Source: Podocnemis expansa
Lineage: Eukaryota; Chordata; Testudines; Podocnemididae
NCBI GenBank assembly: GCA_007922195.1
Contig: ML682003.1
Coordinates: forward strand, 3,738,289-3,802,288
Direction of reading: 5' to 3'
DNA: 64,000 nt
Both the position numbers and the translations under genes were made by a program. Shown in pieces: positions 35,011 through 44,575 of the stretch (position 1 is the stretch's first letter; each line of letters begins with the position of its first letter). Under the pieces are notes generated by a model that saw nothing but the letters and a program-made list of their open reading frames with translations, made no database searches and was not told where the DNA came from.

Positions 35011-36014
35011 GTCAACACTGACCAGTTTAGTCTGTGTGGGAACACTCTCGGGCTGTGTCTACACTTAGGAGGGCTTTGTAATGATATCAGCATACAAGGG
35101 CTTATACCAATACAACATCTGTCCTTCCCCACCAGGTATAAGCCAAGCTTTCCCAGTATAAGCGCTGTCACTTTAAGACTTCTTCCAGCTGAGCTACATT
35201 AGGAAAATCACCCCCTTAACTGACAGCATTAGGCAGGCCAGGCTTTGAGCATCCATGCTAGGAAGTTTCACTGAGTTAGTTAAACAAGTGCACTAATTGT
35301 GTCTGGACAAGTCCTTGTCTCTTTCTCTAGCTGTACAGACAAACTATGCCCCCCCCCATATATTTCAGGGAGCTATCCACTTCAAAATCCTAAGCAGGGC
35401 TGCTGAAATGTTACCATTGCTACACAAGGTCAAAAGGAAACCTCAGGCTTCTCTATATGGGGATCGAAAGTTCTCTCTGCGATGTGATTTCTAAAATACA
35501 CTCGCGTGCTGAACAAACCAGTTCCATGCAGAGCTTTCTGGTGCACTTCAGTGTAGTCTTGTTCCACACAGCACCATGGTAAAATGCACCAGGGAATCTT
35601 TGGCAAGAATCAGCAGGGTCTGCACAGACCCATTACTGCACCACACATTAGTCACTAGTGTGCTTTAGAAACCAAACCCCCTTGAATGCCTTATCCAACA
35701 ACAAAGACAAGTGCCTCAATCCATCCAATTTGTACCAACAGCACCATCCCTGAACCAATGTTCATCCAGTACTGCACACAGACCTTTCCTGTTATGCTCT
35801 ACCTAGTTGAGGCAGTTGGAGGGCAGTCTTTCCATGCTGGATGTTCTTCCTCATTATATGGTTGTTTAATGTTTATATTATGCTCGCACCCAAAAAACTC
35901 ATCGCACTAGCCACCGCACAAACACCAAGATATTGTGTCTGACCCAAAAGCCCACAAAAGAACATAAGTGATGGATAAAAAGGGAGGAATACAACCAGAT
36001 ATAGCTTTACAGTA

Positions 36015-36165
36015 TAACAAACAAACAAGGAGTCCTGTGGCACTTAAAGACTAACAAATTTATTTATTGCATAAGCTTTCGTGGGAGAAAATCCCACTTC
36101 ATCAGACACTTTGAAGATGGGGGAACTTACAGAATGGGAGGAAATAAATGCAGGAAAGTATGCCA
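36015..36165 (-). repeat. Penelope-type tail repeat, best preserved copy
   Basis: Antisense copy running from AACAAGGAGTCCTGTGGCAC to GAATGGGAGGAAATAAATGC, with few changes from the window consensus. It contains an intact hammerhead-like core at 36077-36105, listed separately. Confidence 0.85.
36077..36105 (-). ncRNA. Hammerhead-ribozyme-like core in a tail repeat
   Basis: Seen, minus strand: CTGATGA, an extra A, GTGGGA, loop TTTTC, TCCCAC, then GAAA. This is the hammerhead order CUGANGA / stem II / GAAA with a perfect 6-bp stem II. Known: Penelope-like elements are reported to carry type I hammerhead motifs with very short stem III in their terminal repeats. Caveats: the extra A before stem II is unusual, and after GAAA a GC-TTAT-GC mini-stem is followed by AA rather than the expected U-H cleavage site. 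Self-cleavage by this copy is therefore doubtful. Confidence 0.45.
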
Positions 36166-36939
36166 CCACCAATAATTATAAAAGTACCAACTAGTCCCAA
36201 TTGCCTCAAAGCTACTAGTGGCCGGCTGATTTCTTAAGAAGCAGAGGTGGATCTTGGGCACACATTTCTCACACCACCCTGCCTTACAGCAGTCACACGC
36301 GAGTGTTTAAGCGGGAGCCTAAAGTGAGAGCACATGGCTCCTTTCTTCAAGCAGCTGTGACAGATCATCTGGTGTGGGATTATAGGGATGGGTGGGAGCT
36401 TTGACAAGACAAAGTTTACCCCTGGGGGTTTGTGATTCTTCCTTTCATGGACAAAGAGTGGGCGCCCACATCCAGATTTTACTTTGGAACTCCCATTTGA
36501 CTGTTTGCTGTCACATATTCATCTTAGTAGCACCTGCTCACTCTGCATTTCCTGTAGATCATATATATTCTCATTTGCTAGCACACCTGCCAGCCAGGTT
36601 AAGAAGCTGTCCCCTGCTCTGTGCAGATGGTAAAAGCAGTGTTAATGAGCTGCAGAGCTCTGCATTATTGAGGCAGAGGACTCAGCAGGCTTTTCCACAA
36701 TTTGGCAGCAAAAGGAGCTATGAAAGTTGAGACGGCATGCAAAAGGCATCAAGCCACTGAACAAACCAATAGCCCCTTTCGTATCAGGTCCCAGAGAGGC
36801 CATGGCTAGAACGCAACATTCAACTCTCAGCAAGTCGGGACCAGAAAGACACACAAATGGAAAGGAATTCAAAGAACAGCAGCAAAACTATGATCTAATA
36901 AAGGGATGGAAGATAACTATATGAGGAAAACAAATGACT

Positions 36940-37200
36940 AACCAGTAAGAACTACTTGGCTAAACAAGGATAAAGGGAGACGAGGAAACTGTCCAACCAC
37001 CATCAGGAAAGGAATTATTTATAGTGATGCGTGGGGTTATAACTAGAAGTGATGGGATGAAACTGAGCAAAGAAAACTTTACGGCTGAATGTAAGGAAAC
37101 CATTTCTTACTTGAGGAATAGTCTCATAGGGAAGTAATGGAAGCCTTATCATTTCGGTCACAAGAGGTCAGAAAGGACAAAGCAGCAGAGAACATACTAG
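36940..37200 (+). mobile_element. Old CR1-family 3' fragment
   Basis: TTGAGGAATAGTCTCATAGG, GAAGTAATGGAAGCC and the preceding GGAAACCATTTCTTAC match the end of CR1/L3 elements in sense orientation. Diverged. Confidence 0.55.
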
Positions 37201-37221
37201 AGAGGGAAAAGGAGTGTGAAC

Positions 37222-37495
37222 TCAAGGTATATCTACACTGCCAAAAAACCCCACACACATACACACCAATGGCAGTGAATCTCAGGGCCAGGGTCTAAGG
37301 ACCTGGTTCCCACTACAGTACTAAATATAGCCATGCATATCTACCCGCTTGAGTAAAGGGAGTGGGTCTCAGAGCCCAAGTTTCAGCCCCAGCTATGGCT
37401 ATTTTTAGTAATGTTATGTGAACCCAAGTTTCTAGATCTGGGCTCTGAGGTTCACTGCCACAAGGTTTCAGTTTTTGCAGTGTAGACATGCTCAG
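37222..37495. mobile_element. MITE, TCTACACTGC family
   Basis: AAGGTATATCTACACTGCCA and TTTTTGCAGTGTAGACATGC form inverted ends of a ~270-bp unit. Family not named; it lies 50 bp left of the candidate exon at 37545. Confidence 0.7.
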
Positions 37496-37544
37496 ATTGA
37501 CAGAGACTGTAGAGTCAGTCTCTTACCTCTAGGGCTGATCTTAC

Positions 37545-37579
37545 CTGAAGAACTCTCTTGGCTCTGCAACCAGACGGTC
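37545..37579 (-). CDS. Candidate 35-bp exon upstream of the ZC3H3 exon
   Basis: Seen: on the minus strand a good acceptor (TTTCCTTTCAG) is followed by 35 nt and a strong donor (TTCAG/gtaaga). Read as 1 nt + 11 codons + 1 nt it gives TVWLQSQESSS, and its last base joins the GG of the 18588-18744 exon to complete a glycine codon. No other phase keeps that exon open. Inferred: it may be the preceding ZC3H3 exon. The joined end (QE-SSSG-SSLH) loosely resembles the human KEASSLH. Exon-like pairs of splice signals are common in introns and 35 nt is very short, so this remains a candidate. Confidence 0.3.
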
Positions 37580-38248
37580 CTGAAAGGAAACTGTACACAA
37601 AGGCAAGTACACTGAACATTTTTTCAGTATGTAAAGTACAAAACGAAGAACGGAGAGGGAAGGGTCTTTCACATTTGTAACCAGTTTTCCTCCTTTCTGT
37701 TACCCAGAAACCACAGACATATGCATTAGGGAAGCAATGAACAGTCCAAGATGAGCATTACAGATCAGAGAGAAATTCACTCATCCTAGCTGAAAGCTGG
37801 AAACCTGCTAAATATTGAAGAGCCTGTTACCAACCCACAGGCAGCAAGGACTCTTCCTCCACATCTCTGAAACAGGCACTTAGCTCTGGGAGCTGAGACA
37901 CCTCCAAAATTTGCTTTCAAGTGAAGAATTGCCTCCTAAGGGTTCTCAAACAATTTCCTCAGATAGGCTGCAAATTGAATAAGAGACTGTTCTGCACAGT
38001 GGATAATACGATGGGAAATTGTTATTGAGACTGATTTTTGCATAATAGATAAGAGACTGCAGAGAGGCACAAGTGTGATAGTGACCCTTCGGATTGCATA
38101 ATGTAAGATTATGTCAGACGGCTGATGTTTAAATGACCTGCAATTGCTGAGCTGTATGCCTGGACAAATGGTGACAAATGTTTCATTAGCTGGTATAGCT
38201 TGCTGTCTGAGAGGACTCAAAATGCAGGCTCAGATGGCTATCAGAGTA

Positions 38249-38619
38249 GAACCTCAGAGTTATGAACTGACCGGTCAACCACAAACCAAATCTAAAACCA
38301 GAAGAACACAAGCAGATAGCAGGAGAGACTGAGGGGGCAGGTTTGAAGGGGAAACCGCTACTGTCCAGTACAATGTTAAATGTAAACTCAAAAAGAGCAC
38401 GGGGCTTTAAAAGTGATTTGCCTATGCAAGGGAACTGTTTTGGGGCTTGTTTTATTTACAATCAAAATGGTTACAAATGGTATTTTTATTTCTGCACAGT
38501 AAAGGTTCAAAGTTACCTTGAGTCGATGCTCATGTGTAAACTTATGGAAGAGCAGCCATAATATTTTGTTCAGAGTTATGAACAGCCTCCATTCCTGAGT
38601 GTTCTTAACTCTGAGGTTC
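38249..38619. mobile_element. MITE, GAACCTCAGAGTTA family (mariner-like)
   Basis: 371 bp with inverted repeats GAACCTCAGAGTTATGAAC and GTTCTTAACTCTGAGGTTC. It is flanked by TA on the left and TG on the right, close to a TA duplication. The right end itself folds (CAGAGTTATGAACA / TGTTCTTAACTCTG). Confidence 0.85.
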
Positions 38620-38984
38620 TGTGGATTCTGGTCTTTTAAGAGTTAGAACTCTTATAGGCACTTGTACAACTTTTAATAGAAATATTTGTTCCAGATGAAA
38701 ATCTGCCTGACAAACCTTCAGGCCAGGAGGCACCTTTACAACTAGCTTTCCATAAACTCTAAAGTACCAACCACAGCTTTTCTACTATCAAATGAGTTTT
38801 TTGCTCATCTTACATCTGCATGGGCATGGATCACCAAGTGCCAAGAGCTTCCCGCCAGAGGCTGACTTCCACCTGCAGAGGTCTGGTAACTCACCGCCTG
38901 GAGCTGAGGCTCGTATCATCAGTTAACTGAGGGGTAATCCACTGATAAGGGTGCCAGTCAGGGACAAAGGCGTGCTAAATTCAG

Positions 38985-39115
38985 GTCTCTGCTCAACCAC
39001 AGATTTCTTGCCAATCTTAAGCAAGTCGCTAGTCTTTCTGTGCCTCGGTTCCCCCTTTATCTTGGGGAGATAAAAGGATTTTCCTACCTTTTGGGGTGAG
39101 TGAGAGCAAGAGTGA
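38985..39115 (+). repeat. MIR-like SINE
   Basis: TCTTAAGCAAGTCGCTAGTC and TCTGTGCCTCGGTTCCCCC, a sense MIR core. Confidence 0.65.
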
Positions 39116-39589
39116 CAGCTAAATTCTCATGCGGTTCCCCATGTGCAAGGCAGAGCATAAAGGGGAAGGTCATAAGGAGCTTCAGAACAACATGGGCTGC
39201 TGCTCTAAATGTCTGCCCTTCCATGATTGGGTCATGCTGATCAAGCACAGAAGAAATGAAACCTCACAGCAGTAGAGACTTACAGCATGTACTGGGAGAA
39301 AAGATAATGATCTTCTGCAGCACACATCAATACTATGGGGTTCCTGGTTCAATAAGATCTGTCTCACTCTATTAAAAATAACTTCCTCCCAAATCCAGCT
39401 GCTGCTCAGTTCCCCAAACCTCTAAACTACTGGCCGGTGATGGCGAAACGTACCAAACTGCAGAAGTCAAGCTAAAATCCCCACAAGGTGAGGAACACAT
39501 CACAACCAGCTTATGATGTTAGCTGGGATACTGCCTGTTGCAGGAGCACTGTGCTGAAAGAGCCAGCAGAACCTCATTCCTAAAGAGAT

Positions 39590-39725
39590 GTGATCTAGTG
39601 ATACCAGCACTGGTCTGGGAGCTGGGAACTCCGGACTTCTAATTCCAGCTCTGATGTGGATTTCCTTTCTCTCTGCCTTCCTTTTCCCAACTGTAAACTG
39701 GGGATGATCCCCACTATCAGGTCTA
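39590..39725 (+). repeat. MIR-like SINE
   Basis: CTAGTGATACCAGCACTGGT, GGGAGCTGGGAACTCCGGAC and TCCCAACTGTAAACTGGGGA in MIR order. Confidence 0.65.
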
Positions 39726-39853
39726 TGATGGTGAACGAAGCACTCTTATGATGGAAATAGCAAGGTACTTTTCTTTGGAACATCCATTAAAGCTTTTTAA
39801 AACAATTACCTACCTTTAAGATGTTAAACTATAACAAGAAATTGAGAGTAGGG

Positions 39854-39985
39854 TAGTGGTTCCCAACCAGTAGGGTCTTTCTAAGCAGCCAGCAGGAAGG
39901 GAGCTGTTGCCTACGGACTAACATGAAGCGCAGAAGCTTACAGGTCACATGCAGTTTCCCTGCTCAAAAAGGCTAGGAACCACTG
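39854..39985. mobile_element. hAT-type MITE
   Basis: 132 bp with inverted repeats TAGTGGTTCCCAACC and GGCTAGGAACCACTG. No clear 8-bp duplication remains. Confidence 0.75.
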
Positions 39986-41943
39986 GCTTAAGAATACTTT
40001 AAAAAGAAACAGCATTTCTCCGTTTTCTCCTTTAAAACACTATCTCTGAAGCATAGGCACCATAGACTCACGAAGTGCTGGTTAATAGGAGTACATGAAA
40101 ACCATCATTCTGCTCTCAGCTAACAGCACTAGCTGAAAGTTATGAGAGAGGGTTACAGTAATGCTCCAGGCTGCTAGCTGTACCTTACTCGTCTGTTCAT
40201 GACAACGGGGACTCCCTCATCAGACATCAGGGACGCTGGGTTAGTTCTGGGGGTTTTAAAGCATGGTGGAGAAGAGTTGGGGCTCTCAGAAATTGCAGCT
40301 GCAAGCTGAAAAGGGCACTTTACAAACAGCACCTGGGGACTGCTGAGTAACACAACTGGAGCACTGTCATGAATGGCTGTTAACTGTTCAAGAAGCAAAG
40401 GCGGGCAGAAAAGGTGGAGGAGTTGCTCTGTAAGTAAGAGAGCAATGTGACTGCTCAGAGCTCTGGTATGAAACTAGAGAAAAGCCTATTGGGAGTCTCT
40501 GGGTTAAGTTTAGAGGCGAGAGCACAGCGGTGATGTCACGGTGGGCATCTGTTACAGACCATGAGAGCAGCAGAATGAGGTAGATGAGGCTTCAAACAAC
40601 TAGTGAAAGTTTCCAGATCACAGGATCTTGTTCTTATGGGGAACATCAATCACGCTGACCTCTGGAGGGAGAGCAATACAGCAGAGCCCAGACAACCAAG
40701 GAAGCTTTTGGAGAGTGCTGCAGACAACTTCCTGTGCAAGTACAGGAGGAACATATTAGGGGCCATGCTCCTCTTGACCAGTCGCTCACATACAGGGAAG
40801 AATTGGTAGGGAAAGTAGAAGTGAGTGGTGGTAACCTGGGCAGCACTGACCAGGAGATGGTTGAGTTCAGGATCCAGACAAAAGGAAGAAAGAAGACCAG
40901 CAGGATACAGACCACGATCACCACAAGAGCAGACTTTGACTCCCTCAGGGAGCTGATGGGCAGGATCCCCTGAAACGCTAATATGAGGAGGAAAGAAGTC
41001 AAAAGAGGGTTGACTGTATTTTACAGAAAACTTACTGGAGCACAGGAACAAACAACCTCAATGTCCAGAAAGAACACCACATATGGCAGATGACCACCCT
41101 GACTCAACAAAGAACTCCTTGGTGAGCCTAAACACAGAAAGGAAGCTTATAAAAAATTGAAGCTTGGTCAGATGACTAGGCAGGAGTATAAAGATACTGC
41201 TCGAGCATGCAGGAATGAAATCAGGAAGGCCAAAGCACAACTGGAGTTGCAGCTAGCAAGGAACGTGAAGGGTAACAAGGAGGGTTTCTATAGGTAAGTT
41301 AGCAACAAGAAGGTGAAGAAAAATGTGTTCCTTATAGAATGGGGAAGACATCCTAGTATGTGGAAAAAGCTGAAATACTCAATCTTTTTTGCCTCTGCCT
41401 TCACAGACAAGGTCAGCTCCCAGACTACTGCACTGGACAGCCCAGCATGGGGAGGAGGTGAGTAGCCCTTAGTGCTGAAAGAACAGGGTCAGGACTGTTT
41501 AGAAAGGCTGAACATGCATAAGTCCATGGGACAGGATGCAATGCACCGGGTAGTGCTGAGCAAATTGGCTGATGTCATTGCAGAGCCATTGGCCATTATC
41601 TTCAAAAACCTGTAGCAACTGTCAGAGATCCCAGATGAGTAGAAAAAAGCAAATGCAGTGCCCATCTTCCAAAAAGGGAAGGAGGAGGATCCGGGGAATT
41701 ACAGACCCATCACCTCTGTCCCTGGAAAAACTATGGAGGTCTCCAAGGAATCCATTTTGAGGCACATGGAAGAGAAGAAGGTGATCAGGAACAGTCAGTA
41801 TGGATTCACCAAAAGCAAGTCATGTCTCACCAACCTGACCGCCTTTTATGATGAGATGACTGGCTCCGTGAATGTGGGGAAAGCAGTGGATGTGATATGC
41901 CTTGAGTTTGGCAAAGCTTTTGACACAATTTTCACACATTCCA

Positions 41944-42073
41944 AAGTGGGTGCCGTGTAAGTCTAATCCAGCAAAAGAAGCAAGGAGTCCTCTGGCACTT
42001 AAAGACTAACACATTTATTTATCGCATGAGATTTCATAGGAGAAAATCCCACTTTATCAGACACTTTGAAGAT
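41944..42073 (-). mobile_element. Penelope-type tail inserted in CR1
   Basis: Antisense copy from CCAAAGTGGGTGCCGTG (reversed 3' end) to AGACACTTTGAAG. It interrupts the CR1 RT reading between the codons for FDTI and LISKLKKSG. The flanks share only ATTC, so the target duplication is short or decayed. The core is mutated (CTGATAA). Confidence 0.85.
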
Positions 42074-42732
42074 TCTTATCAGCAAGTTAAAGAAGTCTGG
42101 GTTCGATGAATGGACTATACAATAGACAGAAAGCTGGTGAGATCACCAGGCTCAATGAGCAGAGATCAACGCTTATTATCTAGTTGGCAGCCAGTAACAA
42201 GCAGAGTGCCCCAGGGGCTGCTGCTGGGGCAGCTTTTGTTCAACATTTTCAAGAATGATCTGGAGAACTGTACCCTTAGCAACTCAGCAGATAACAGTAA
42301 ACTGAGGGAAGTAGTAGATGACAACCTGGAGGGTAGAAATAGAGTACAGAGTAACCTAGATAAATGGGAGCATTGGGCCAAAAGAAATGTGATGAGATTC
42401 AACAAAAACAAGTCCAGAATCTTGCACTTAGGACAGAATCATCCCATTCATTGCTACAGACTGGGCAGCAGTTTTGCAGAAAAGGATCTGGGGTTACAGT
42501 GGACAAGAAGCTTGAGATGAGTCAACAGTGCATCCTTTTGCAAAGGAAGCTAATGACATATTGGGCTGCATTAATAGGAGCATTGCCACCAGCTCACACG
42601 AAGGGATTATTCCCATCTATTTGACACTGGTGAGGCCACATTGGGAATGTTGTACCCAGTTTTGGGCCCCCATTACAGGAAGGATGTAGATAAATTGGAG
42701 AGAGCCCAGCAGAGAGCAACAGAAATGATGAG

Positions 42733-42863
42733 ATCCGAAGGAGTAGTTGTGCTAGTCTCGTTCAATAAAACAAACAAGGAGTCCTGTGGCACTTAAAGAC
42801 TAACAAATTTATTTATTGCATGAGCTTTCGTATGGGAAAATCCCACTTCATCAGACGCTTTGA
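42733..42863 (-). mobile_element. Penelope-type tail inserted in CR1, 12-bp target duplication
   Basis: A 131-bp antisense copy lies between two exact direct repeats AGAAATGATGAG at 42721-42732 and 42864-42875. Removing the insert and one repeat restores the CR1 sequence. A duplication of this length fits retroelement insertion (Penelope-like elements make about 10-15 bp) and not a hAT or mariner transposon. Confidence 0.9.
42826..42854 (-). ncRNA. Second hammerhead-like core
   Basis: Minus strand: CTGATGA, A, GTGGGA, loop TTT, TCCCAT, AC, GAAA. The core boxes are intact; stem II has one G-U pair and two extra bases before GAAA. As at 36 kb, no clear U-H cleavage site follows. It lies inside the tail repeat inserted at 42733-42863. 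Confidence 0.35.
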
Positions 42864-43406
42864 AGAAATGATGAGGGGGCTGCAGAACATGACTTACGAG
42901 GAGAGGCTAAGTAACTTGGCTTGTTTAGTCTGCAGAAAAAGGGAGTGAAGGGTATTTGGTAGCAGCCTTTAACTACTTGAAGGGGATTTCCAGGGAGGAT
43001 GGAACTCGACTGTCCCCAGTGGTGACAGATGGCAGAACTAGAAGCTACAGTCTCAAGTTGCAATAGGGGAGGGAGGATGTCTAGGTTGGCTCTTAGGAAA
43101 AACTTTTCCCTGGGAGGTGGTGAAGCACTGGAATGGGTTACCTCGGGAGGTGGTGGAATCTCTCTATTCTTAGAGGGTGTGCCATCATCCTCCCCAGACG
43201 GGTGGAGGTACCACTGCAGTGTTGTGCATGTATGATCTGCAAGGGCCCTTACATCATTATCTATTATTTTTTGATCACCCAAATATCTGCTGGGTCCTCA
43301 CACTAAAATCATTCAATCTTGTCTTTTTGTAAAGTAAAATGTGATTGCGTTTTGACTGTGAAAGTTCTAGGTGGTTGGAACTGAAGGGGCACATTTTCTC
43401 CTACAG

Positions 43407-43594
43407 CAGTGGTTTTCAAACATTTTTCTTCAGGATCCAGTTGAAAAAAAATCATTTATGCCTCCGACCCACCACTTACACCTATGAGCACTGCATTCCA
43501 GTCTTCTGGCAGCAACAGCAAGGGGCCCCGCGACCCAGTACCTGAGGCTCTGCAGCCCAGTACTGGGTCCTGACCCTAAGTTTGAAAACCACTG
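43407..43594. mobile_element. hAT-type MITE, CAGTGGTTTTCAAAC family, full length
   Basis: 188 bp with inverted repeats CAGTGGTTTTCAAAC and GTTTGAAAACCACTG. The flanking octamers TCCTACAG and TCTTATTG match at only 5 of 8 positions, so the target duplication is old or doubtful. Confidence 0.85.
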
Positions 43595-44424
43595 TCTTAT
43601 TGAGCACTCCCTTCTCAGAAGCATGATGCAGATGGTTGTGAACAGGCACAGATAACACCCACCAGCAAACATTTTTTATTACTATTCCCACAGTGAATGA
43701 TGCAGTTCCAAGACTACACATAACTCACATCATAAAGTCACCACAGAGCTCATCCCAGGAACAGTGAATGGCCTTCTGGGGTGTGAAGTAACAGGATAGG
43801 GAAGCAAGAGGGGAGTAAGGAACTAGAGAAACAATACAGGAGTAAGAGGAAAAAGTCTAAAAGGGGACAGCAGCAATAGCACGCAGCAGCTCAAAGAGCA
43901 GACAAACGTATGTGAAGGTTGCCCATCCTCAGATTCATTGCGAAGTAGGAAATGACAGTGTAGCAGGGAGGCACAGCCCCCCTTGGAGATGGACCAGGAG
44001 GAACCACCCTTGGCCAGTGAGGATCCCCCGACCCCTGGGACTTGCGACCTGGAGGAATTACCGTCCGTGGATGGGACCCACAAGTTACCAGACCTGACAC
44101 TTCCCAACAAGACGGAGAGGTTCTGCAGCCTACGCTTGGTGACTACCCCAAGGAGCCAGCAGACAAGGCTATGGAGCAGGTACCGCTAGGAAAACAGGCC
44201 AGGACTGACTCAGAGGAGTGTAGACACCAACCCTCCAATACAGGCCCCATCCTGGGGTCAGTGTGTTGCGGCTGGGACCCTGCTGACTTCCATGCAGAGG
44301 CCTGGGATGGGACACAGTGGAGCAGTGCAGCCCTACACCTCTGCTTCCTCATCTCCCCTCCATGACTACCCCTCCGCTGTGCTCGAATCTACGCACTGCA
44401 ACTGCCCCTCCCTCCTAACCCAAG

Positions 44425-44575
44425 AGACTATTTGTTTGCCCTGCCAAGGGGCTAGAGACTTGGTTTACCAGGCCCTGCGGAGGGTCAGAGACTGTCTGTT
44501 TGCTCTGCCAAGGGGCCAGAGACTTGGTGGGCCAACACTACAAAGGGCTGGAAACCTGGGTTAGCCAACCCTGCG
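44425..44575 (+). repeat. 63-bp tandem repeat, about 2.4 units
   Basis: GAGACT(A/G)T(T/C)TGTTTGC, CTGCCAAGGGGC and AGAGACTTGGT recur at exact 63-bp spacing (44425, 44488, 44551). It lies at the end of a GC-rich repeat-like tract (43960-44600) whose family I cannot name. Confidence 0.8.

Larger units (their letters stand above)
40395..43175 (+). pseudogene. CR1 LINE with endonuclease and RT, twice interrupted
   Basis: Seen: starts within the endonuclease (AGGVALxV-like reading at about 40405), then VLMGNINHADLW (decayed GDFNYPDICW), QEMVEFRI and, in other frames, KKGRRRIRGITDPSPLSLEK, GFTKSKSCLTNLTAFYDEMTG and LEFGKAFDTI, then QGLLLGQLLFNIF and LHLGQNHPI. The catalytic FADD box has decayed to NSADNSKL. 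Two Penelope-type tails interrupt it (41944-42073 and 42733-42863). The 3' UTR breaks off near 43175. Frameshifts throughout. The older CR1 served as landing site for the later tail insertions. Confidence 0.92.
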
